The notes below the pieces were generated by a model. It was given only the letters and a program-made list of their open reading frames with translations. It did no database searches and was not told where the DNA came from. From contig NW_025408673.1 of NCBI RefSeq assembly GCF_020360975.1, forward strand, positions 3,100,001 through 3,164,000: a DNA stretch of 64,000 bases. Direction: 5' to 3'. The stretch comes from Hirsutella rhossiliensis. Taxonomy: Eukaryota > Ascomycota > Sordariomycetes > Hypocreales > Ophiocordycipitaceae. Position numbers and translations under genes: made by a program. Of this stretch, positions 1 to 11,449 are shown piece after piece; position 1 is the stretch's first letter; every line of letters starts with the position of its first letter.

Positions 1-115
1 TCGAGGGGCAGTCGGGCTGGACGAAGAACATCATAGACATATCACCACCCGCGCCTTTCTGGCTATCGAGCGGCTTTCGAAGGTGTGGTGGAGGTAGCGG
101 TGACGAGGAAGACAT
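1..115 (-). CDS. Helitron partner protein, copy A (N-terminal fragment, cut by window edge)
   Basis: The reading frame starts with ATG at 113-115 and runs leftwards off the window. The first residues are MSSSSPLPPPHLRKP and lead into the family hallmark DMSMMFFVQPDCP, which is also present in copies B, C, E and F. The frame is open here, whereas copies B and C have a one-base shift just before DMSMM. Only about 38 residues are visible. The function is unknown; see the copy E entry for the whole protein. It is divergent from RepHel A, with about 880 bases between the two start codons. Confidence 0.75.
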   Translation of the reverse strand, partial: MSSSSPLPPPHLRKPLDSQKGAGGDMSMMFFVQPDCPS

Positions 116-994
116 CGTGCATATCTATGTTGGCTAATAAGTGGTTTGTGCGCCTAGAAAAATGATCGGTATAAGTCGTTAAGAAGGAAGTAAGAGGTGG
201 AGAATAAAGCGGCCTTTTTTATAAATCCAAGGTATTATAGAACCAGTGGGAGAGCGAGAAGCTTTGCCATGGCAAGTTTGAATTTTGATAAGGATGCGTG
301 GTGCATAATAGCTCTTGACCCGACGAGTAAGCCAACGAGTAAGCCACACGAAGAGGCGGTGTGGAGAAGGTTGCCTGTTAGAATGGAACGGAAATTTAGG
401 GAAGACTGTCTTGGGAGCTATCGTGCCGGGTGAGCTGAATCAGATGGCAGGGCTATTCCTTTTTCCGTTGCAGCATAGGTAGCGAAGAAAAGAAAGTCTA
501 ATTTGATGTTCCTTGAAACGCATACCTGCAACGACAGATTCGGAAGATGCGGAGGAGAGCAGAGTAGTAGAAGGCGGCCTTAGATGGAGTTGCGGTGTGT
601 ATTCCTATGCATGGGCTGGTCGAGGCCGTCCGGAAAGGATGGACGGACGGTGGTAGGGTGGTGAAGGGGGGAGAAAGGGGGCTCGCGGATAAGCATTGCC
701 GCGTCGGCTCAGTGCTAAAAGATCACAGGGTTTAGTTATAGGAAGGGATTGGTAGGAAAAACGCCAACACGGCGGACCATTATTGTTAGGAGGCGAGATA
801 ATATTGAAGAAAGATCCGGGGGCAAACTTTTATGGTCCATCATCCGTGTGCAGAGCCGCGGCGTTAAGATAGCATCGACATGGGAGAGAGTTCTCGCTGC
901 GAGGTTCGGTCGGTAGAGGGGAGAAGGTGAAATGGTGATGGGAGCAGCGGCCGTTGCTGCGACGAGAAATGTCGCTGCGGCGAGATTGAGCGCA
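116..994. promoter_or_regulatory. Divergent intergenic region of copy A
   Basis: This stretch lies between the start codons of the partner (115, minus) and RepHel (995, plus), so it should hold both promoters. I find no convincing gene in it; the open frames are short and lack homologues among the other copies. The last 60 bases before 995 are similar to the matching region of copy C (cagcggccgYTGCTGCGACGA followed by gcaATGGA), which supports the chosen RepHel start codon. Confidence 0.5.
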
Positions 995-1054
995 ATGGAT
1001 GATTCGCTAAAGCGGGTGTCGGGATATAAGAGACAGGCAAACGTGGCATCCAGG

Positions 1055-2440
1055 TTTCGGCCCATCATGGCCAAGCAGGGGCTGGTCGAGGAGGTCTCGC
1101 GAGGAGAACAAGCGGAAGCGCTTAAAAGAGCGTTGCCCAAGAGAAGCCGGCGAGGCGGTCGGCGGCCAAAGGGAAAATCAGTATTGAACGATGGCATTTC
1201 GAAGGCGGCCCCATCACGACTTTCAGCACCGATAAACGTGGGTGATGATAAGCTAGTGAGCATGGAGACGGACGTTGCCATGCAAGGGTTGGGTGCGAAG
1301 CCGTGTGGAGGGGAGTCTTGTGCCGTCCGTCGGCGGTGTGTTGCAGCGCGAGGGTAACGACCCGATCACCTACCGGCACCTCTTGCCCAAGGAGGGGAGG
1401 GCTGGGGATGATGAGAGGAGGGCAGCGACCACGGTAGGTCTGGAAGCACCATGTCCTCCGGAAGCCTTAGTCGGGCGAGAAGACGGCCTAGACAGTGGGA
1501 GATGGTCCGGCGTGGCCGTAAGTGGCTCTGAGACGGTTAGGCGACCCAGCGGTAGCGAACTGACGAGGCCGAAAGGTCTCGTCGAGCGGACAGGTGGTGT
1601 GGGGGGAAAACGCCGGGTTGGAAGACCGATAACGGTGATGAGATTTCGGCTGGAAGGCGGGAGCCAGCATTCGCCAAGGCCCATCCGATCCAAAGAGATG
1701 GAGAATACGGCCGGACCTGCGCCTGCTCTTATGAGATTTCGATTGGAAGGCGGGAGCCAGCATTCGCCAAGGCCCATCCGACCCAAAGAGATGGAGAATA
1801 CGGCCGGACCTGCGCCTGCTCTTATGAGATTTCGATTGGAAGGCGGGAGCCAGCATTCGCCAAGGCCCATCCGACCCAAAGAGATGGAGAGTGCGCCGGG
1901 AGCTGCGCCTGCCCCTGAGGCCGGATTATCACACGCCGGGATCGCGGAGGGCGTGCAGATCGGCACGTCTGGAAAGCGGAACGATAGGGCGCGGACGAGG
2001 CAGAAGGGGAGCGAGGGATACTCTAGCAGCCCGGGAAGGAAAGGTCGGCCGGCAACGGTCGACAGTGTCCGGCCTATCGAGGCGAAGCAGGCGCTGGCGG
2101 CCGAGGAGATCTCACGAAGAGAACAAGGGGATGCATTGAAAAGAGCGTTGCCTAGGGGAAGTCGGCCAGGTGGTGGGCTGCGGGAAAAGGCGATGCACGT
2201 GAATGGCGCCGCCTTGAAGGGAGGGCGAGCGCGACGCTCGACACCGATAAATGTGCGTGAGAGGCGTACGGACGAAGGACCGAAGCGGGTGTTGGGCGAC
2301 GAAAGTCAAGCGGACCCGGCACCTAGGTTCCGGCCTATCCAGGCGAAGCAGGCGCCGGCGTCCGAGGAGGTTCACGAAGAGAGCGGGTAGAAGCAGTCGA
2401 AGAGCGACGCCTCTAGGAAGCCGGCGAGGCAGTCGGCCGC
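1055..2440 (+). repeat. Three dispersed copies of an FRPIxAK...ALKRALP module in RepHel A
   Basis: A segment of about 38 codons beginning FRPIMAKQ (1055-1170) recurs as VRPIEAKQ (2066-2180) and FRPIQAKQ (2327-2440). Each continues with an acidic stretch, then EQ(A/G)(E/D)ALKRALP followed by basic SRRGG-like residues; the third copy is frameshifted after its acidic part. Copies B (SRANAASTFRPIQPRK) and C (APRFRPIEAK) have the same module. The spacing is irregular, so these look like old internal duplications of the N-terminal region. Confidence 0.75.
1638..1890 (+). repeat. 93-bp tandem repeat (about 2.7 units) in the RepHel A N-terminus
   Basis: Units start at 1638, 1731 and 1824, each ATGAGATTTCG followed by GGAAGGCGGGAGCCAG. 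The period is 93 bases, so the frame is kept and each unit encodes 31 residues (SQHSPRPIRPKEMENTAGPA core). The first two units are nearly identical and the third diverges after KEME. The repeat carries the same R-P-I-R motif as the dispersed modules. Confidence 0.9.
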
Positions 2441-5149
2441 GGGATAATAGGACGCGCGTCCATGGTGCTTCTTCAAAGGGAGGGCAAGCGCGATGTTTAA
2501 CAAGATTTCGGCTAGAGAATGTAAGCCAGCACTCGCCGCAACCCACCGTCGCCCGGCCAATTCAAGCGAAAGCGATAGGAGACAGAGCAGGAGATCTGCA
2601 GTCATCCGGGCGGTTATTACCACGGCCGTCACGCCTGGCAGGGCAGGATCGGCCGGCAGGGGCGGTCGGGATTTCGTCCACGGCCGTCAGGGAGCCCCTC
2701 GTTCAGCCAGTCGAGCCTAAAGAGCCGGGAGATGGAGCCGGAGATACACAATCACCCGGACGGTTGCTACCACGACCACCACGCGGGGCAGCGGTGGGAG
2801 AGGAGGATCGGCCGAGGCGAGTCGAGGCGGTAGCGAGATCTTCGAGTCCGTGGAGCAGAGAAGAGGATCGGCGAGCCCGACCGAGACGAGCTGCCAAGAA
2901 ACGTATTCGAGGCGGCCGTCGGAGGCAGAGGAGAAGTGAGCTACAGGCGGAAGATCTAGCCAGCGTCCTACGTTACCTGGAAGACGAATTTGCCGCCAAG
3001 GAGAGGCTGTCCAAGGAGCAGACTTGGTGCACACCAGTGCCGCATGAGAGGAAGGTATCGACGGTGCGAAGTTTTTATCGGGCGTTCCACGATGCGGCCA
3101 CCTTGCCGATACGGGCATGTATGCTGTGCTACCGCAAGCGTTCGAGGACGGAGCTTAAGGAGATGCCGTGGGATCGGTGGCTGTCGAGCCCCGTCCCTAA
3201 GGGTGAGGGCTCGCCGTTCGCGTGTCGGAGTTGCTTCCGTGAGGGCGAGTCTATCGTGGTCTGCGCGGAGTGTCATCGAGGGCTGGCGCGTGGGGTGCTG
3301 TCGCCGGCGGCCCAACTTCATTGTCGCCTCGGTTGTGAGCATATGCTCCTGATGAGCTCAAGGGCTCACGCCAGTGGAGGAGAAGCTGATTGCGCTAAAC
3401 TCGTGTTACGGGTTCGTCACGAGGTATAGCGTCCCGGGCGGCCAGAAGCAGACGCTGAGGTACCCCAAGCACGTCAAGGGCCACATCACGGTGTTTCCGA
3501 ACAATGTACAAGAATTGGTGACGAAAGTGCTGCCGCACCCTCTCCTGCAGGTGATGGACGAGATCCACATCTCGTGGCAGGGGGCGGTAAAGCCGACACC
3601 GAGCGACCTATCGAGTCTCTTGTCTGTGAGGCGGCGCGTTGTCGAGAGGGCTCTTGTTTGGCTGAAGAGAAACAACCCACACTATGCCGAGATCGAGATC
3701 GACGCGGCTGAGATGGAGAGCTGGGGAGAGTCGGCCCACGGGGTGCCGCCGTCGGTGTACGGGCGCCTGGAGCGGAACGAGCCGTCGGCATGGGAGAAGA
3801 CGCGGACGGCGCATATCGTGCCGCCCACGGAGCGGGCCATGGACGACGAGGGCGCGGTAGAGATCGAAGAAGTCCTGTCTCTGCTCAACCAAGGGAGGAA
3901 GCGCGACGATTCTCGAGGACGACGAGCCAGAGTCAATCGAGGTAGACGAGGCGCGTGGTCAGAGCGGCGACGAGGCTAATCACGATGCGGAGACGATCAA
4001 CGAGGTAACCTCGTCGGGAATGTTTGCGTTAGACGGGCCGCCCGACGTCGCCGACGTGGATAAATTGCGCTTCGCATGTGATGCCGTCCGCGAAGGGCGG
4101 GCGACGACGGCGGCGCGGGTCCGAGGACGTGGGTGGAAACCTCGGCAAGGGGCAGCCAGGGCACGCCGATGGTTCCGAACCGTATATAGGCGTTCGCCGC
4201 GGCGATGACTTCGCCGACTCGTTCGAAGCCTCCTTTTCGCGAAGACCTTTCCCACGCTGTTGCCATTTGGCGTCGGAGGGCCGCGACCGGTCGAAGAAGC
4301 AGCCGTACAACTAGGCAGAGGCACCGCCGACATACGCGAGCGGGAGGCCGCGACGCGAGAGCTCGTGTCGTCTCGGAACATGAGCCTTCGGACCTGGGCC
4401 GACACGGTGTTACGACGCCACGGTGGCCGGTTCGCGACGCACCACATCTTCGCCTTCCTCGTCTTTAATATAGGCGTGCGGTCGAGGAACCGCCGCGTCA
4501 GCATGCTAAGCGTGACGAGGAAGAACTTCCGCAAGGTGGAGCGCATCGTACGGTCGCTAACCGCGGACGGATTGGCGGCGGCCAGGGCCGAGCTAGAGAG
4601 CAGGCAAGACGACCGATGATGCGGTGAAGGAGCTGCTCAGGAGCCTTTCGCTGTATGGGTATCGTCAGCCCATGTCGAGGGAGGTCCGTCTCGGGATGCG
4701 GCATAGGATCCTGGCGCTCATCGTCCGTTACGGCGTGCCCGCCATCTGGTTCACGATCAACCCAAACGACATCACGAATCCGGTAAAGCTCCGACTAGCA
4801 GCGTACCGCGCGCGCGACCCGAAGCGGCCGAGGAGTTCCTACGAAGCCTCGATAAGGCGTTCAAACGTGTGCGGCTGTCCGTGTCCGACCCGATGAGCTC
4901 GGCCGTCTTCTTCCACCGCGAGATGACGCTGTTCTTCGAGCATTACGTCAATGCCGGGAGTCGGTCTTCGGCCGCGTCAGCCAGTATTATGGCGCCGTGA
5001 AACGAACGAGCGAGGCTCCTCCACGTGCACGGGCTGCTCTGGCTCGAGGAAACGCCCACCTCAGCTCGATGCTTGCCGACTCAGACGGCGGGGAACAAGC
5101 GGCATACCGCGAGCGAATCGTCCGCTACGTCGATAGTGTCTTCAGCGAG

Positions 5150-5219
5150 GTAAGGAACGGCGGGGCGTCGTACGAAATAGTCGTGGGAGAAGAGGACGCG
5201 GGCTGACGCGGGAAACTAG
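5150..5219 (+). other. Intron 1 of RepHel A (between the HUH and two-tyrosine motifs)
   Basis: The 70-base intron begins GTAAGG, has a GCTGAC branch-site match and ends ACTAG. Joining the flanks gives ...RYVDSVFSE|DLDQEGFCAV..., which matches the same junction in B (18894-18813) and C (29595-29524, GTATGA...GACAG) and in D to F. Splicing therefore brings the two halves of the nuclease domain together. Confidence 0.8.
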
Positions 5220-6496
5220 GACCTGGACCAGGAAGGGTTCTGCGCCGTCGAGGCAGAGCGTTCGGTGACGTCCGATATCTCGTCCCTGCTGAACAGGGCC
5301 GATCAGTTCTCGGCCTCGTTCGAGGAGGAAGCCAACTTCTGCGCCGGCGCGACCCAGATCCATACCCACAGCCCGACATGCGTCAAGTACTCCTCGGCAG
5401 CAAGGGGCGGAAGGGCGCCGACCTCTGTCGCTTTAAGGCACCGTGGGAGCGGGTCGAGGAGACGACCCTGTCAGCGGACGGCGTGCTGCGGATCCGCAGA
5501 ACACATCCCATGGTGAACCGGTGGAACAAGGCCATCGCCGTCGGGCTCCGTCACAACCACGACATTTCCTTTATAGCGACGCAGCGGAAGACCATGGCGC
5601 TCGTCTACTACGTGACCAATTACGCGACTAAGGTGGAGGACCCGACGTGGAAGCGCGTCGCCGCCGCCGCCGAACTGCTGCCCGTCGTGTCGGCCGGTAG
5701 TCAGCCGGGTGCCGGGGATGACGTAAGTAGCGGCGTCGTCGGCGACGGCGATGGAAGGAAAAACAAGACGCGGCAGTTTCTCATGAGAGTGGCGAATCGG
5801 GTGTTCACGGAGCGGGCGCTGTCGCAAGTCGAGGTCGTCGCCCATCTGCTGGGACACCCGAGCGAGTTCTCGGAAGCAGCGCCTGGGCGTACCTGAACGT
5901 GTCGGTGCTATACTGGCACGTCTCGAGGCTCTGGCGACACCTTCGGCAGCAGAGCGGCACCGCGGCGGTCGAAGACGTGTCCGTCGCGGACGAGTCGGTC
6001 GTCGTCGAACAAGCAGGCGAGAGGATCAGTTTCGCCGAGGCCTATCATCATCGCGGACATGTCCTACGAGGCTTGTGCCTATACGACTATGTTTCGCTCG
6101 TCAGGCTCCAACGCGTCGGCAAGGCCGGCTGCTCCGGCGGCTGGGGAGAGGTGCCGTTCGAGAGCGGCTGGGTGGCCGGTAAAGACTGGGTCCAGGTGCT
6201 AAGGCGGCCGGGAAAGTACGCCGTCGTCTGCCTCGACGGCTACCTAAGCAAGGATTTCGAGCAGGACGACGAGGAATCGGCTCATCGCAGGTAAGTGCGG
6301 GCGGGCAAAGTGGCCGAGTGAAGAGAGGTTGCGACGCCGCGGGGGCTGGCTGACTTACACAGAGCTGCTTCCGCCGAGAATCTCGTGCCTCGTCGACAAC
6401 GTTCAACTGCTCCGGCGGTCCGCCGAGGACGCGAGGCGAGACGCCAAGCAGTGGGCGGCCTCGGGCGGCGCCGGGGATTGCGCCGGCGCTCTCGGC

Positions 6497-6518
6497 GGGG
6501 GGGGGGGGGGGGGGGGGG
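6497..6518 (+). repeat. Run of 22 guanines inside RepHel A
   Basis: An uninterrupted G22 tract lies in the poorly conserved linker between the nuclease and helicase parts. The other copies have Gly/Glu-rich codons here but no such run. Length is hard to sequence through, so the exact count is doubtful, and the tract alters the frame. Confidence 0.85.
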
Positions 6519-8701
6519 CGACACCCGGGGGACGACGACGCGGCCTCGGCGTACCAGGCCGACAACGTCGGAAAGGCAACGCGACTAATCGACGTCGTCC
6601 GAAGCGCGGCCGGGGCGAACCAGATCACGGCGGGATCGCGCGAGCTCTCGGGTATGATACAGCAGCTGTGCCGCTTCCAGCAGTCAGCGCTGGCCTCGAC
6701 CGCCGAGCTCGAGGCCTCCATCGTCAGGGAACGGGGCGGGAGGCGCATCGACTTGCCGGGGCGGGTCTTTTCCGGGGCCGCGGTGCCGCCGCAGGACCAG
6801 GTCAAGGCCATCAAGTCGCAGCAGACGAGCGCCTCGAGGGAGAGGGTGAAGATGATACAGGGTATACAAAGCATGGCCACGGCCCACGGCACCGATCGTG
6901 GCGCGGCGGAGCGGAGTGTGCTGACCGGCTTCGGCGAGGAAGGCGTGCAGATAACGGCGGCGGAAGCCGAGGAGACGGCGGGTAACGCCGAGGCCGGCAT
7001 GGAAGTCCGCCTCGGCCCGTCGACCTCGTTCCTCGAGGCCGGAAAAGGCTTGACGAGACGCTTGACGCTAAACAGGAAACAGGCCATCGCCTTGTCCATA
7101 ATATGCCGCCACCTTGACTTGATGCGGCGAGGAGACGGAGGGGGCGACGTCAGCCAGCTCTGTCAGTTCGTCGGCGGCGAGGGCGGTACCGGCAAGTCGC
7201 GCGTCATCGAAGCACTCGTCGGCCTCTTTGCCGCTAAGGGCATCTCGAGCCGGCTGCTGATCACGGCGACGTCGGGGACCGCGGCGGCCCGGGTCAACGG
7301 TATCACCATCCACTCCGCCTGCGGCTTCACCAGGACCAAGGGCCGGGCGCGAACACGGCGAGGAGGTCGACGGCGTACGGCTGCCGAGGCAGGCGGAGCG
7401 GTTCGTCGACGGCGAGTCCCGCATGGACTGGCAGGACAAGGAGGTGCTCGTCATCGACGAGGTAAGCATGCTCGGCGCGCGCACGCTGCACGCCGTCAAC
7501 GAGCGGCTCTGCCAGCTGCGGGGGTCGCAGCGGGACTTCGGCGGGATCCCCATCGTCCTCTTCTGCGGGGACTTCCACCAGTTCCGCCCGGTCCAGGAAA
7601 GGTCGATCCTACTGCCGAGCTCGGCCGTCTCGTGGGACGAGGACTACTCGTTCAGGGCCGAGCAGCGCCACCAGCACGACAAGGCGCACGCGCTGTGGAA
7701 GCGGTTCACCACTGTCGTCATGCTGGACGAGCAGATGCGCGCCGCCGGCGACCCGGAGCTGCAGAGGCTGCTAAAGCGGATCCGACTGGGCGTGCAGGAT
7801 CACACCGACCTAGACCTCCTTAACTCAAGATGCTACCGGGAAGGCAGGCGAATCCCGTGGGAGACAGGCATCACCGTGGTCACGCCGCTAAATAGGAACC
7901 GGTGGAATCTCAACATGGAGGCGAGCTTAGCATTCCAGATGCAACGACGTTTGACGATACGCATCTTCATCTCCGAGCATAAGTGGAAGGAGGGGCTGCC
8001 GACCGAGGAAGAGGCCATCATGATGCTAAACCAGGGCGACGACAGCGCGACCCCAGTGCCGGGCGTCTTTATGTTTGTGGCCGGGATGCCGGTCGTCGTG
8101 AACCACAACACCACCAGGGGCTGAAGCTGGTGAACGGCGCCAGCTACACGGCGGCCGAGGTCATCGTCGACAAGGTGCACCCGGCGCATCGCATCTCGGC
8201 CGATATGGCGATCCACTTCGGGCCGCCGGCGGCGATCATACTAGGGTCGGAGACGACTAAGGACTTCCACTTCGTCGGGATGCCGCCCGGCACGATCCTG
8301 CTGACGCCTATGAGCGTCAGGATCCAGTGTCACCGGAAGCGACCGTGGCAGCAGAAGGAGGTCACCCGCAAGGGCCTGCCGTGCGCCGCGGCCTTCGCGT
8401 GCACCGATTATAAGGTGCAGGGCGGGACGCTCGAGCGTGTCGCGCTCGAGCTGCGAGGGACGAGGACGACAAACGTCGGTGGACGTGCCGTCCCCTCGCA
8501 GTGCGACCCTTACAGCCTATACGTGCAGCTATCGCGGTGTCCGACGCTAGACGGCATCATGCTCATATCGGAGGTGCGAGAGAGACTGTGAAACCGGGTC
8601 CCCGGGAGATGACGGCCGCACAAGCGAGGCTCGAGGAACTGAGTGACAGAACCGTCCGGGAGGCGCTGCGCTGGCTCGGCGACGACTTCGAATACGCGTA
8701 G

Positions 8702-8785
8702 GAATAGTGAACCCTTCGACAGGCACAAATATGAATGAAATGACATCGGACGTTAGACGCGGGAAACGGTGCAATTGTCTGGCTA
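8702..8785. other. Short 3' flank of RepHel A before the pogo-like insertion
   Basis: This non-coding stretch lies between the RepHel stop and the TA that marks the transposon insertion. It continues at 11550 on the far side of the transposon. No gene is visible. Confidence 0.5.
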
Positions 8786-8865
8786 CCCGTTGATCTTGGT
8801 GTGGGGCCACAGCAGCCCAACTAAGTGTCTTCGCCACTTAGTTGGCCCAAAAAATCCGGCACAGC
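8786..8865 (+). repeat. Left terminal inverted repeat of the pogo-like element
   Basis: This is identical over 80 bases to the reverse complement of 11470-11549. It contains an internal perfect palindrome, CCAACTAAGTG (8817-8827), loop TCTTCGC, then CACTTAGTTGG (8835-8845), so each end can fold into an 11-bp hairpin. Confidence 0.95.
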
Positions 8866-9235
8866 AGGGTCCTCAATTTGGGGTGCAAAATCAAGGGAAA
8901 TTCTACGCTTCGCTTCATGGTGCCGTCAATGCGACTTCAAATAGCTAAAATATACATGTGATCAATAGCTGCGGATCACCTAAAGACGCAAGTAACAACG
9001 AAAAGTGAAAAAATCACGTCTTTGGGCCTATTTAGAGCTGCCGCCTTCCAGTCGAAGAGATAGGAAGACCGCGTTTGTGAGTCCAAATAGACGTATTATG
9101 TAGTAATTTCGCCTGTTGTGCGTCTCTGAGAGCTATTTTATCCATACCTGTGTTCCTGGAGCGTCTGCTGTATCTTGTTGGACGATCGGGTGCGCGGTCG
9201 AGGGCATGGTGTATCGACTACCGCTTCAACCGCTG

Positions 9236-11358
9236 CTAACGGCGGCGATGAGGTATATTCTCTTGCGTGTCGAGTAAATTGTCCTCGTCTTCATCGTCGG
9301 CGCCATCCTCACTATGTTTGTCAAGATCGAGGCCTGTGAAATAGACGGTATCGTCACTGCCGGGCAACGACGACATATCTGTAAGTGGGCGAGGTCGGGT
9401 CGCTGCGCGCCCTGACATCTCTGGCGGAGTTATTTCTCTTCGTGGTATCATAGAAAAGGATTCCTTGGATGGCTCTTTGAGCTCCCGCATGAGGGTATCG
9501 CAACTTTGCTCCAGAGTGTAGAACTCAACGTCTCGTCCCGTAAACTCTAGCCAGGGCTTAAAGTTCAATGTCTTGACTCTGCCATTGACTAACTGCTTCT
9601 TCCCGACTTTATAGTCTTCTCGGATCTTCTGCATCTCTCCACGAACTCGTTTAAGATGCATCCTTATCTCCTGGCGCGTTTGAAGCCGGGTTTGCTTTGC
9701 CTGGAGCTCCTCATACTCCCGGGTGATGTCGGCCATGCTGGAGCTCGTGATAAACTCTCCGCGCGGCCTGACAATCTTGCCTCTCTTCATTCGATTCGCA
9801 TACGCCTGGGTTCGGCTATTCTTATCGCTGACTATGCCCTGGGAATGTGACGCCATCGCGATAGACTCGGTGTTCACTTTCGCAAGAACCCGCAAGTTTT
9901 CGTGATGGCGAGCTCATGAGGGCCCATACCGTTGCCGGATATCATTGAGGGCATCCGCGGCGACTTGGAAACGCGTCTCCGAGGGTAGGAGCGAGGCGTA
10001 TGCAGGATTGATCGGCTGCTGTTGTCGTAGCTGCTCGTGGAGGATCTTGGTGATCACCGGCGCTGGGTCGACAGGAAAGAGGCCTGTTTTTCAAATGCCG
10101 CCATAATGTTATGCCGCGTGAAGCCAGCCTCATATACGTCCTGAAAAGCTGTGAGGAAGTTGACCCGCGAAAATGATATGTTGCCTTCTGCGAGCGACTT
10201 CGAAGCGCTTTCTGATGTGCTGACTTTAGTGGCTGGAATACCCCAACATCAAGCGGCTGCATGAGGTGGGTGGAATGTGGAGGAAAATAGCAATGATGAT
10301 ATCAAACTTGATACAATACTCAGCAAAGTCAAGGGTGGTATGCCCTGTAAAGCCATCCACAACAAGCAATCGGTAGATCTTCTCGTCGTCAGGCCGTTGG
10401 TTTGGCGGCGCCTCCACGCGACTCATCCCCATGTTGGGGCGCCGAAGATGCTCGTCACAGCCGAACCACTCTTCCAGCGAATTTCCTGACTGTTTTGCTT
10501 GCGCTGACGATGCCCAAGACCAGCAGTTGAAATGCCTTGCCCACTCAAGGTGTATCTCTGCGTTGGAAAAGCCAGTTGGCGACTGGGCAAACCGTACGCC
10601 TGTCATGATGTCGATGCCGGCCCAGTTGGTGGTAGGGTAATGTTGGAAAACAAGCCAGGGTGGAAGAGAGTCCCCCACTGCGTTAACTGAGGCAATTACC
10701 GTGCAGGATTCTCGGTTTGCTGGGTCTAAAACTCGGGGCCGGGTGCTCTTGACTCTAGTGGTGCGCGTGATGAGAACTTGGATGCGTTCTCGCAGGCACC
10801 CAATGCGTATTCCGGCCTCGTCTTCATTCCAGATCTCTGAACTGCCAATACGGTAGCTGGTGATGATTTCTCGAAGCTTTGAGTAGAAAAATTCGACTTC
10901 TTCTACCCGTGGGCTTCAAAGGACTTCCGGGCTCGTTCAACTGCTTTGAGATACGTCTTCGCGATCGCAGGATGACTTCCACGCCAATTGTCAAGCCAAC
11001 TTGACGAGACCGGGCGGGCATTGGGATCTCGACGCATTCTTATTGCATTTGCAACAGCTTCAAGTTGCTCTCTCGTGGCGGGCATGCCGGTGCGTTCCAT
11101 CCACTGTACATACGCAACCAGGGCGTCGTCTTCGTCCTCCGTCAGCGCCAATGGACGCCCTGGAGCACGGGAAAAGGGTTTCTTATGAAATTAATGGCTC
11201 TCTGTACGGATGAGCTCTTCACATTGTAACGGATGGCCGCATCTCGCACGGAAAGAGGCGTTCTTTTGGTGTTGTTGAGCGACGAACATCGGCTCTGGGG
11301 TCGCGACGAGACGCCAGAACGGCTTTGCTGCCTCCAGGGTAGCCATGTTATCTGTCAT
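9236..11358 (-). pseudogene. Pogo/Fot1-family transposase, frameshifted
   Basis: The start is taken as ATG at 11358 (MTDNMATLEAA). Reading leftwards there is an HTH_psq-like helix-turn-helix (LSVRDAAIRYNVKSSSVQRA, one frame away from the start), then a CENP-B-type DNA-binding domain (about 11151-10906, ending KAVERARKSFEAHG). A DDE_1 catalytic domain follows with its three acidic blocks, IWNEDEAGIRIG, LLVVDGFTGH and MQPLDVGVFQPLK. The last part (9895-9236) is a charged tail with a coiled-coil-like stretch (EYEELQAKQTRLQTRQE) and an acidic end. It should cut and paste the element at TA sites. At least three frame changes are needed to join the domains. One lies before the PPHSTHLMQPLD block and looks like loss of a C from a CCC run. 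With perfect termini, sequencing error is as likely as decay. Confidence 0.88.
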
Positions 11359-11449
11359 AATGTATTCCGGCAAAAAGATACGTAAATAAAGTCAAGTTGC
11401 GCGAGAAAACGCGGTTGAGATGCATAGGGTTGACGTTTTGGAGGTGGGC

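Larger units (their letters stand above)
995..8701 (+). pseudogene. Helitron Rep-helicase (RepHel), copy A, frameshifted
   Basis: The start at 995 (MDDSLKRVSG) matches MDEGPKRASG of copy C. The order is: Arg/Pro-rich repeats with RPIQ/RPIR motifs (995-2840); a Cys-rich segment with CMLC, CRSC and CAEC (about 3115-3290); a DUF6570-like region (about 3346-3960); and Helitron_like_N (about 4367-5700) with the HUH motif HVH at 5022-5030. The two-tyrosine motif YVTNYATK has its tyrosines at 5609-5611 and 5621-5623. The PIF1-like helicase has Walker A GGEGGTGKS (about 7172-7198), VLVIDEVSML (about 7444-7473), CGDFHQFRPV and YVQLSRCPTLDG. Intron 1 is 5150-5219; intron 2 is near 6292-6360. I count at least ten frame changes, for example near 3350, 4615, 4950-5020, 7350 and 8110. 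The exon start AVQHLALFVPW seen in the other copies is missing here. The product would nick and unwind DNA in rolling-circle transposition, but it is not translatable as read. Confidence 0.9.
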
